NCBI GenBank assembly: GCA_014218235.1
Contig: CM024766.1
Coordinates: forward strand, 17,643,346-17,707,345
From: Colocasia esculenta
Taxonomy: Eukaryota > Streptophyta > Magnoliopsida > Alismatales > Araceae
Reading direction: 5' to 3'
DNA: 64,000 nt
This document shows, in pieces, positions 55,014 to 64,000 of the stretch. The notes below the pieces were generated by a model. That model did not search any database, was not told the DNA's origin, and saw nothing but the letters and a program-made list of their open reading frames with translations. The first letter of the stretch is position 1, and each line of letters opens with the position of its first letter. Position numbers and translations under genes: made by a program.

Positions 55014-57351
55014 TGATGATCAGTCTGTCCCCAAGTTATTTTAATTACCTGCTTATTTTTATTATTTTTGGTGATTAACAAAATTTCTTCAATAATTTCT
55101 AACATATATTTCATAAGTCTTAAGTACAAGAAATATACCAAGGTCATACAAATCAATGTTGGTAAGCATTACCTCTCTAAAGCTTTTATCCTGTCAAGCT
55201 CATATTTCTCTAAGTCCACATCGACTTCCATTGAAAGTCACAACGACTTCCTTTAGTGTTATAACGATTTGAATTCATAACGATTTTTAAGTGTCTGAAC
55301 GACTTCTTTACTGTGACATCGTTTGATTACAAACAAATCGTTCTCACAACGATTCTATAAGTCATCGCAACGATTCTATAAGTCATCGCAACGATTTCTT
55401 CAGAACTCATAATGATTTTCCCGTCACAACGATTTCTGAAGTTATCATAACGATTTCTTTAGAACTCGCAACGACTTGCTCGCCGTAACGATTTCTTAAG
55501 TCATCATAATGATTTCTTTAGAATTCGCAACGACTTGCTCGCCGTAACGATTTCTTAAGTTATCATAACGATTTCTTTAGAATTCGCAACGACTTGCTTT
55601 CTGCAACGATTTGTTAAGTGCTCATATCGATTTGCTTTACGCAACAATTTCTTTAGAGCTCTTAACGATTTGTTTCGCGCATCGATTTTTTAGAGCTCAT
55701 AACAATTTGCTTCGCACAATGATTTCTTTAGAGCTCATAACGATTTGTTTCACGCAACAATTTCTTTAGAGCTCATAACGATTTGCTTCGCGCATCGATT
55801 TCTTTAGAGCTCATAACGATTTGCTTCGCGCATCGATTTCTTTAAAGCTCATAACAATTTGTTAAGTGTTCATAACGATTTCTTCATTGAACACAACGAC
55901 TTGCTTTTTGTAACGATTTGTTAAGTGTTTCACAACAATTTCTTCAGTGAACACAACGATTTGCTTTCTATAACGATTTGTTAAGTGTTTCACAACGATT
56001 TCTTCGGTGAACACAACGACTTGCTTTCTATAACGATTTGTTAAGTGTTTCACAACGATTTCTTCAGTGAACACAACGACTTGCTTTCTATAACGATTTA
56101 TTAAGTGTTCATATTGAATCCTTCAGTAAATGTAATGATTTGCTATGACTCATAATGACTTGGTCAAACTGACTTGATCATAACGATTTCATAAGTCATA
56201 TAGACAACAACTTTATGGTTTATATCGACTTGACATTTATCTTAAAGCGTTGAATAGTCAAAGTCTTCTGTTATCTGTCTGACTGCTGTGCATTTAATGA
56301 AGACAGAACATATCTCTGCATGCACGCAGATGATATCCTTTTATTATTGTGCATATTCTGTCAACTTCTTTTAGAACAAGCTATTTGGCATTGCTATTTT
56401 GGTGAATGCTCACATCATCGTTTACTGACAACAAGAGACTGCCTAGCTGTCTACTGTTCTAGCATTAAATATGTGCAGGGTCCTAAAGACATTATGTCAT
56501 ACAACGTTGGACCATATAGACGCCATAAGACCTTATCTCTTTGCGTGCTCAACTGGACAAAAGACTGTTGACTAGAAGCTTCCAAGTTTCCTTCAGTATA
56601 ACGTTTACTTAGACAAGAGACAACGGATACTCCAACGACAATATTTCAAATTGGAGATTTAAATACAAGACAGAAGAGAAGAATAAAGAGACACTGTGTG
56701 GAGAACAAGCATCTCAGATACAAGCATTCAAATTTTTCTTCAAGAAGTCTAGAGCCAAGGATCTCATTCCTCATCATCTTTAGCTCTTCGCTCTCTGTGC
56801 TGTAATAGAATTTCTAAGAGAGCCCGTGTAGTTATGAGAGTGTGCCTTGTTTAGATCTCTTGCTCTCAGTGCTTGTTGCTTCAGATCTTGGCTTGTAAAA
56901 GATTGATCTAGGGGCTTGAATTCATTCTATTCTCTTTGTGGTGTTTCCCTTCGTGTGTGAAGGAAGACCTAGTGGGATCCAGGGTGCTGTTTCCCTTCGG
57001 TTGTGAAGGAGGACCTGGTGGGGTATCCAGGGTGTTGTTGTTCCCTTCTGGGGTGAAGGAAGACCAGCTGAGCTGGGTGTTGTAGTGTCCATAGGGGGAC
57101 TGTACCCTAGTTAGTGAAATCCAGAGTTGTTGCTCAGGGACTAGACGTAGGACTCCTAAGGAAAGGAGGTCCGAACCAGGATAATTTCTTATGTTGTATG
57201 ATTGACTCTTTGTGGGTTTGTTGTTCATACTAACCGTTACTAACCAACATCGAAGATTATTTTTGTGTATATTTTTACGTACAGGTGTTACCTAGATAGA
57301 TTTTTTTAAAGACCCATTCACCCCCCCTCTGGGCTTGTCAACTGGGCAACA
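55014..57351 (+). repeat. 3' LTR of element B (2338 bp)
   Basis: It matches 19176-21473, including the AACGATTT array (about 55250-56190), the TTTAAATA word (about 56655) and the leader repeat. It opens TGATGATCAGTCTGTCCCC and ends CAACTGGGCAACA, followed by TCGGT. Confidence 0.95.
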
Positions 57352-57356
57352 TCGGT

Positions 57357-57409
57357 GTCGCGTCGCTGCAAGCCGCCGTGACAACCCATGCATTATCCAT
57401 GCACGTGGT
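57357..57409. other. Continuation of the sequence interrupted by B
   Basis: This CpG-rich piece (GTCGCGTCGCTGCAAGCCGCC) continues 18861-19175 across the B insertion. It ends where LTR F probably begins. No gene. Confidence 0.45.
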
Positions 57410-57631
57410 TGTTGGGTTGAGTGTAATTTCATATCATTTCCCCTCTTATTTTGATGATGACAAATGTGATTTGAATGTAAACTAATTGAAACATGATACA
57501 CACATTTCACCTAAAATTTATATTCAAAAAGCATATTTCAAATCACACTTATCATTTGTACTAATAATAAAATATTTTACTAATGATATATGTTTTTAAT
57601 TTTCAGGTACAAATACTTTTTGCAAAGATGG

Positions 57632-58023
57632 TGTCGACACACCCCACAATGGTGTCGACACAACACCTCAGACTCAAAGGCAAAAAGCTGAAGAAATGCT
57701 GAGACTGTGTCGACACTAGTCAAAAAGCAGGTCGACACGAGTTGCAAATTCCAGGAATTAGACTACCCAGGTCGACGCAGAATGAGGGCTGGTCGACACT
57801 GGACCTCGTTCCCAGAACAACCTATTTTCAGAATTAGGACAGCAGGTCGACACTACCACCAGAGCAGGTCGACACTGGATCAATTCCCAGAACAGTCTGT
57901 TTGCAGAATGGGACAGCAAGTCGACGCAAGATGAGAGTAGGTCGACACTGGACCTCGTTCCCAGAACAACATATTTTCAGGTTTCGGACAGTGTGTCGAC
58001 ACCACCACCAGGGCAGGTCGACA
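57632..58023 (+). repeat. GTCGAC(A/G)C motif cluster in LTR F
   Basis: About a dozen copies of GGTCGACAC, GTGTCGACAC or close variants are spaced 20-50 bp apart, with partly repeated surroundings (CTGGACCTCGTTCCCAGAAC occurs twice). The cluster ends about 120 bp before the TATA box, where an upstream regulatory block would lie. Confidence 0.9.
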
Positions 58024-58141
58024 CACCACGGAAAGATTCCAACTTAAGATGGATGATTGCCACGTGTCATCCTAGGGCGATGGTGTATCAACCTAGGATC
58101 GTGTGCCCTTGTACCCAAGGGTATCTTTGGAATCTTTTGGG

Positions 58142-58148
58142 TATAAAA
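58142..58148 (+). promoter_or_regulatory. TATA box of LTR F
   Basis: TATAAAA within GGGTATAAAAAGCCCCC is a textbook plant TATA box, placed after the motif cluster. Transcription should start some 30 bp downstream. Confidence 0.75.
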
Positions 58149-59151
58149 AGCCCCCAATTGGCCATCCATCACATCAAGAGACCCAACGAACTCTTGGAGC
58201 CTCCAGAAAGTTCCCTTTGGCGGCGAGAAGAGTTCATCTCCCTCCTCTGCTCTCCTGGTGTCTTCTGAAGACCAATTCTCATCAATTCGATTGTGAGAAT
58301 TGGAGTGTGATCCTCGAAGAAGCATTTGAAGCGCCTCAAGGAAGCAGATCAAGTAGAAGCATCCGTTGGAGAAGAATTCAAGGATCCCCAAGTTCAAAAG
58401 TGCAGAGCATCGCTTCGGACTTCAAGAATCCAAGCTTCTTCCCAATCTGAGCTTCTATAAGGGAGTACACTGAAGAACAAAGTCTTTTCATACAATTCTC
58501 AATGTACTTTTGTTCTTCTGAGACATTTTGAGATTGTGCAAGTGCTTCTGCATAATTCTCATGAATGTTCTCATGTTCGACATGATCTGCTGCTAGAAGA
58601 TCTATGTCTTGTGTTGGTGTCTAGCAAAGTCATTTGTGAGTCATTGTGCTCAGGTTGAGTCGTCGAACTCAAGTGTTGGTTGAGCAGTCTTGCTTAGGGA
58701 TCTAGAGTAGTCTTACTCTAGAGGTGTGTGAGTTGTAAACTCAGGTGTTGGAGTTGCCTGGCTCCAGTGGGTGTGTTACCCAGGTTGTTTAGTGAATCCT
58801 CACTGGGTGTGAGGGGTGGATGTAGGAATAACATGGGGGGTGGATGTAGGAATAACATGGGTGATTTCCGAACCACCTAAAAATCTCTGTGCACTTGTCT
58901 ATTTGTGGTTTGATTCTATTATCCGTTAGATGCTTGCATAGGATCGCTTAAGATTCACTTAATCAACTGGTTTCACATCTATTTTATCAACTCTCTTAAC
59001 ATCTCATCATATCTGTGTTTTTCACTGTTAAAATTGCCTCTGATTCTCAAAGTAATTTTAAATTGCTTAAGCTTCCGCATAGAGTGGCATAGATCTATTC
59101 ATCCCCCCCCCCTTCTAGATCTTATCCACACATTTTCCTCGATCCTTCAAT

Positions 59152-59163
59152 TGGTATCAGAGC
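59152..59163 (+). other. Primer binding site of element F
   Basis: TGGTATCAGAGC lies two bases after the LTR and is complementary to initiator methionine tRNA. Confidence 0.95.
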
Positions 59164-59274
59164 GGGTTTACATTTGATCTAATTTAATTTGAGTAGTTTT
59201 TGAGTATTGTGTGTCTGATTGCTTGATTGTTTGCTTGCTTGCTGAATATTTCTTCTGTGCTTTCTTTTAAGTCA

Positions 59275-61533
59275 ATGGATTCCAAAGGTTTCATAGCTGA
59301 GGGGCATTCCATAAATAGGCCACCATTCTTTAATGGAACGGACTATTCATATTGGAAAAATAGAATGCAAGTGTTTCTAAGAGCCCAGAACTATGAAATC
59401 TGGAAAGTGGTTGAGGTTGGTCCCTATGAAAACCAGGAGAGGAAGAAACCTGGACTAGGGAACAAATAAGAAAAGCCACATTGAATTATAGTGCCATGAA
59501 CATGATTCAATGTGCTGTTCATCCCAAAGAGTATTCGAGAATCTCAATGTGCAAATCTGCCAAAGAGATGTGGGATAAACTCGAATTACTTTATGAGGGA
59601 ACATCACAAGTGAAGGAAACTAAGGCAAATATTCTTGTTTCAGAATATGAATTGTTTATGATGAAGTCTAATGAAACAATTTCTGAAATGTTTGCCAGGT
59701 TCATGGTTATTGTCAATGGACTGAAGGCCTTAGGTAAGGACTACACAGATGCAGACTTGGTAAGGAAAATCTTGCGTTCACTTTCTTCAATTTGGCACAC
59801 AAAGGCCACTGTCATTGAAGATTCTAAAGATTTGTCCAAAATGTCTTTGGATGAATTGATAGGATCCTTAATGACATATGAAATAAATTTGAAAAGAAAT
59901 GAAGAACACATAACTAAAACCAAACCAATGGCACTTAAGGCCTCTTCAAGTAGTAAAGACAAAAGTCAGGAAAAGACAAGTTCTGAGGAGTCTGAGTCAA
60001 ATGAGGATGAAATTGCCCTCATGACCAGGCAATTCAGAAAATTCTTGAAATTTAGAAAAGGAAAAATGTCTGGGAAAAAGAAGTTTTCCTCAGGTAAAAG
60101 AAACACTTCCTCTTCTAATTTCAACAAGAATAAAAAATCTGACGAAACTGTCATTTGCTACAGGTGCAATAAGCCAGGACACATGAAGGGAGAGTGTCCT
60201 GAGAACAAGAAGGAAAAGCACAAGAAGTTCCAGAAGTTTAAGAAGCCCAAGGCCATGGTAGCCACTTGGTCTGATGAAGACTCAAGTGAAGAAGAAGAAG
60301 ACAAAAAATCCTCAAGCTCTGAGAGTGAGGAAATCTGCTTCATGGCCAACAACTCTGAAGAAAGGTAAGCACTTCTTTTGAAGATTTCACTGTTGAAGAT
60401 TGGCAAGATGTTTATGCTGAACTAGTTGAAAAATATTCTGAAATGAGAAAAGAAAATAAACACATCAAAAAGAAATTTGAAAACCTTTATCATAACCAAT
60501 CTTCAAACAACAGAATTTGTGAGCTAGAAAATGAGATAACATAATTAAATGAAGAAAACGAAAATTTCATGAACCTAATTGATGATCTAAAGCTTGCCTC
60601 TCAAAAGGCCACCCAAGAATTCAAAGACTTATCTGAAAAGCTGGAAATGGAAAAACAAGAAAAACAACAAAAGATTGAAGAAATTAGAACTCTTCAAAAC
60701 CAGCTAAAAGAAAGGGATGAAGTTATCCAAACCTTCACAAAAGGTAAAGATAACTTGGAGGCATTGCTAGGAACAAACATGACAACAACTTCTCATGGAT
60801 TAGGATTCAACAAACAAAAACCAAAGAAAGACAAATCTGGTGAGAAAAAGGGCAAAGCACCATTAATTAAATTTGTCAAAGGTCCTAATCTTGAGAACAC
60901 AGAAATCAAGCAAACATCAGACAAAACATCAAACAAAACACAAAACAAATCAAAAACTCAAAAACAAAAGAAGACAACCAGGTCGACACAGTCTCCTGAC
61001 AGGTCGACACCAGTCCACAAGAAGAAGGCTTCTGTGGTTGCTGTGTCGACACCAGTCATGGAGAGGTCGACCTGCTCAACATCAACAACTACAAACAACT
61101 CAATCAAAAATTCAAATAAAATTTGAAAAACAAGAAAAAGTCAAAGGAAATCATTTATAAAGAACCTTGGACCTCCAAGAAAGCATTTCAAGATGATTGG
61201 ACCAATCCTTGGAGCCAATGGTATGACAACCCTTGTTGGTATCATCCACAATTCTTTCCTCCAAACCTTTTGATGTACCAACAAAATCCATGGATTCCAC
61301 CTCCTCATCTGAATTCCTATGCTCAAATGAAAAACTCCCCTCCCACTAAAAACAAAAATATTGGTGCTTTCATTCCTAAGGGAAAGAACAAACAGAAAAA
61401 GACTGAAAACACCAATGTAACAAAACAAAAATAAAAAACAAGTCAAATTTGGGTGAGAAAAGATTTACTAACAATGTTCAAACATTCTGATGGTCCCAAC
61501 TCTGTTTGGGTACCAAAATCTTCTCTCCACTGA
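59275..61533 (+). pseudogene. gag: Sirevirus-like gag of element F, several frameshifts
   Basis: The start at 59275 gives MDSKGFIAEGHSINRPPFFNG. The copia gag domain follows (YSYWKNRMQVFLRAQNYEIW, KSAKEMWDKLELLYEGTSQVKE, ISEMFARF, LVRKILRSL). Next come a Lys/Ser-rich stretch, one CCHC knuckle (CYRCNKPGHMKGEC, about 60157-60198), an acidic region, a long coiled coil (about 60400-60750), a Lys/Thr/Ser region encoded by GTCGAC motifs, and a Trp/Pro/Asn-rich segment (WTNPWSQWYDNPCWYHPQFFPP). It ends WVPKSSLH-stop at 61531. Breaks: one-base changes near 59440, 60361 and 61120; stops at 60542 and 61432. I found no second knuckle, unlike A-C. Confidence 0.82.
60981..61072 (+). repeat. GTCGAC motifs inside gag of F
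   Basis: Four copies (GGTCGACACAG, GGTCGACACCAG, GTGTCGACACCAG, GGTCGACCTG) occur in 90 bp of coding sequence, giving RST/VST-P repeats in the protein. The motif is the same as in the LTR of F. Confidence 0.85.
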
Positions 61534-64000
61534 TCTATTTTGCAGGAAGGTCGTGCACCCAACTCCAATGTGTGGTTTCTTGACAGTGGGTGTTCACGAC
61601 ACATGACGGGAGACAGAGCCAAATTCTCATTCCTGATTGAAAAGGAGGGAGGGTCAGTGACTTTTGGAGGTAAAAATAAAGGAAAGATCATAGGATCTGG
61701 TAAGGTTGGTCAAACTTCCTCAAACTCTGTAGATAATGTTTTACTAGTTGATGGTCTTGATTATAATTTGCTCAGTATCAGCCAACTATGTGACAAAGGT
61801 CACAAAGTTGTGTTTGAATCTGATTTCTGTAAGATAATTGACTCATCAACTGATAAAATCAAATTTTTTGGAAAAAGGGAAAACAATGTCTACATGATCA
61901 ACCTAAATAAAAACTTTTCTGAAAATCTTTGCTTTGTTGCAAATAAAGATGAAATTGCATGGACTTGGCACAAAAGACTTGGCCATGCAAGTTTCAGAAC
62001 AATGAATAAGTTGTTAAGATTGAATTTGGTTAAGGGTCTTCCTGAATCTTTTCTAATGTTGAAAATCAAGTTTGTGGGATCTGTGCTAAAGGAAAACAAA
62101 CAAGAAAATCTTTTAAAAACTTCAATGAAGTACTCACATCTAGGCCACTAGAATTACTTCACATGGACCTTTTTGGCCCTACAAGAATTCTAAGTCTAAG
62201 TGGCAAAAGATATGGATTTGTAATCATTGATGATTTTACTAGATTTACTTGGGTTATTTTTCTGACCCACAAAAGTGATACTTGTCTTGAATTCAGGAAC
62301 TTCTGTACCACTGTCTTAACAACTTATCCATATAAAATCAAAAATATTTTGACTGATCATGGGGGTGAATTTGAGAACACATCCTTTTCTGATTTATGTG
62401 CTGAATTTCAAATATTCCACAAGTTTTCTTCACCAAGAACTCCAGAAAAAATGGAGTTGTGGAAAGAAAGAATAGAACTCTTGTGGAAATGGCTAGATCC
62501 ATGCTCTTAGGAAGTAATTTGCCCAAATCCTTTTGGGCTGAAGCTGTAAACACAGCCAATCACATTCTAAATAGAGCATTGATCAGACCAAAAATCAGCA
62601 AAACCCCCTATGAATTATTGAAAAACAAAAAGCCAACTGTATCTTATTTTAAAACTTTTGGGTGCAAATGCTTTGTACACAATAATAACAAAGAAAACCT
62701 TGACAAATTTGATGCTAAAAGTCAGGAAGCTATCTTCCTTGGCTATTCTGAGGTGTCAAGGGCTTTCAAAGTGTACATTCTTAAATCTAAAACTGTTGAA
62801 GAATCTCCACATGTTATCTTTGATGAAAATTCCTTTTCAACTGATAATTCTAAATCTTGCAGGGAAAGACAAGACACTGAAGAGGATGAATTTGTTGTGG
62901 ACTCTTCACCAACTGTTGAGGAGTTTGAAAACATTGAAGAGAACCTGAACACCCCATCTTCAAGTGGTTCAGGTAATATTGTCCCAGAAGTGGGTACTTC
63001 TCAACAGGTAATTTCTGAACATAGATTTCTGAGAGATCACCCATTAGACAATGTGGTTGGCAATGTAAATGATAGAGTTAGGACTAGATCTTCATTCCTG
63101 CATGATATTGAAGAAGACCCACTAGCTCTAATTTCCCAAGTTGAACCAAAGTCAATTGATGAAGCCTTATCAAGTTCTGATTGGATTAATGCCATGCATG
63201 ATGAACTTCATCAATTTGAAAGAAATCAAGTATGGAATTAGTACCTAGACCTAGTGACCAAACAGTCATTGGCACTAGATGGGTTTTCAGAAATAAGTTG
63301 AATGAAAATGGTCAAGTCATTAGAAATAAAGCTAGGCTAGTTGCAAAGGGGTACAATCAAGAATTTGGAATTGATTTTGAAGAATCATATGCCCCTGTAG
63401 CTAGACTAGAAGCAGTTAGAATTTTCCTTGCTTTTGCATCCTCCATGAAATTCAAAGTTTATCAAATGGATGTCAAAAGTGCTTTTTTAAATGGATATAT
63501 TAAGGAAAATGTTTTTGTTGAACAACCTCCTGGATTTGAAAATGAAAAACATCCTAACATGTTTTCAAGCTTAATAAGGCTCTCTATGGTCTTAAACAAG
63601 CTCCAAGAGCTTGGTATGACCGTTTGAGTACCTTTTTACTTGAAAAAGGATATTCTAGAGGAAATGTTGATCAGACCTTGTTCACAAAAATAGTCAAAAA
63701 TCAAATAATTGTGGTCCAAATTTATGTTGATGACATAATATTTGGCTCCACCAATAAAGGGCTATGCACTGAATTTTCAAATCAAATGAAGAATGAATTT
63801 GAAATGAGTTTAATGGGAGATTTAACATTTTTCTTGGGATTGCAGGTTAACCAAACATCTGAAGGGATCTTCATCAGTCAAGCCAAGTATGTCAAGGAAC
63901 TTCTCAAAAGGTTTGACTTTCAGAACCTCAAGCATTCAAGCACACCTATTGCTATAAATGCTAAGCTAGAAGAAGACTCAAATGGTAAGTCAGTAGACCC
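61534..64000 (+). pseudogene. pol: Copia pol of element F (protease, integrase, RT), partial
   Basis: Pol follows the CAG at 61543-61545. Protease LDSGCSRHMTGD (about 61576) is intact. The integrase zinc-binding region has WHKRLGH and a cysteine pair split by an extra base near 62050. The integrase core has MDLFGP, TDHGGEF and SPRTPEK, where a seven-A run is six A long near 62446 and shifts the frame. Then FWAEAVNTANHILNRALI and the integrase tail. RT follows (GTRWVFRNKLNENGQ, KARLVAKGYNQEFG, QMDVKSAFLNG) after a GGG-to-GG loss near 63235. A base lost near 63560 shifts it again, and YVDDIIFGS appears at about 63723. RT continues to the window end. Confidence 0.88.

Larger units (their letters stand above)
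19176..57351 (+). mobile_element. Element B: Sirevirus-type Ty1/copia, interrupted by C
   Basis: Both LTRs are present (19176-21473 and 55014-57351) and closely similar. The primer site, gag, pol, third gene and polypurine tracts are in order. TCAGT at 19171-19175 and TCGGT at 57352-57356 are the 5-bp target duplication with one change. Removing C (24794-49097) and one GATCC copy rejoins the pol frame. Without its inserts B is about 13.9 kb. By eye the LTRs differ by roughly 4 %, more than those of C and D, as the nesting requires. Confidence 0.92.
57410..59149 (+). repeat. 5' LTR of element F (about 1740 bp)
   Basis: The right end is firm: CTCGATCCTTCA stops two bases before the primer site. 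The left end is a best guess. It contains the GTCGAC repeat block (57632-58023), a TATA box at 58142, and a leader of about 1 kb. A 25-bp duplication (GGGGTGGATGTAGGAATAAC plus ATGGG) lies near 58810-58860. Short open frames in both strands of the leader have no recognisable product. Confidence 0.75.
57410..64000 (+). mobile_element. Element F: Sirevirus-like Ty1/copia, 5' part, runs off the window
   Basis: A 5' LTR, initiator-tRNA primer site, gag and pol through reverse transcriptase are visible. The gag domain, TGA-plus-CAG junction and pol order match A-C, but the sequence is clearly a different family. The left end is uncertain: TGTTGGGTTGAGTG at 57410 is the best start because TTTTGATGATGACAAA follows about 45 bp later, as in many copia LTRs. 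The end of RT, RNase H, any third gene and the 3' LTR lie beyond 64000. Confidence 0.85.

Noticed and set aside
58044..58450. Open frames on both strands in LTR F
   Set aside because: They lie across the TATA box and leader of the LTR, overlap each other and match nothing recognisable.

Overview
The window is plant nuclear DNA made almost entirely of transposable elements. I see no host gene, tRNA, rRNA, CRISPR array, or prokaryotic or viral gene system. Initiator-methionine tRNA primer sites, Sirevirus-type Ty1/copia elements, Tekay-type Ty3/gypsy chromoviruses and a CACTA transposon point to a flowering plant. The A+T-rich background suggests a eudicot, but the species cannot be named from this sequence. 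It looks like repeat-rich intergenic or pericentromeric DNA.

Layout. (1) 1-4755: right-hand part of a CACTA (En/Spm) transposon with a decayed minus-strand TNP2-type transposase, ending in a CACTACAAGAAAAA terminal repeat. It sits inside (2) element E, 4756-8834: the 3' end of a Ty3/gypsy chromovirus (integrase, chromodomain, a ~3.0 kb LTR). E cuts into the post-pol gene of (3) element A, 8835-18860: a minus-strand Sirevirus with its 5' LTR at 16759-18860. (4) 18861-19175 plus ~57357-57409 is the only unassigned sequence, split by (5) element B, 19176-57351: a plus-strand Sirevirus with LTRs 19176-21473 and 55014-57351 and a near-perfect 5-bp target duplication (TCAGT/TCGGT). (6) Element C, 24794-49097, a second Sirevirus of the same group, lies in B pol with target duplication GATCC. 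(7) Element D, 33417-41832, a Tekay-like gypsy element, lies in the post-pol gene of C with target duplication CAGCT. (8) Element G, 43912-46432, a TG...CA unit flanked by AAGCT and apparently a solo LTR, lies further along the same gene of C. (9) Element F, from about 57410 past the window end, is another Sirevirus-like copia element, with LTR, gag and most of pol visible.

The nesting gives an order of insertion: B, then C, then D and G; separately A, then E, then CACTA. By-eye LTR divergence agrees (B about 4 %, C and D about 2 %). Every coding region is broken by stops or frameshifts, so none of the copies looks autonomous. Many stops are C-to-T type changes, as expected from deamination of methylated cytosine.

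The Sireviruses share one plan: LTR, primer site, gag with two separated zinc knuckles around a coiled coil, a stop codon followed 15-17 nt later by a splice-acceptor-like YAG, pol (protease, integrase, reverse transcriptase, RNase H), a ~400-bp spacer, a ~1240-codon third gene of unknown function, and two polypurine tracts before the 3' LTR. The most interesting observations are the shared gag-pol junction signal, the GTCGAC-rich motif found in both LTR and gag of F, the third gene, and the short-repeat arrays in the LTRs. None amounts to a demonstrably new biological system.
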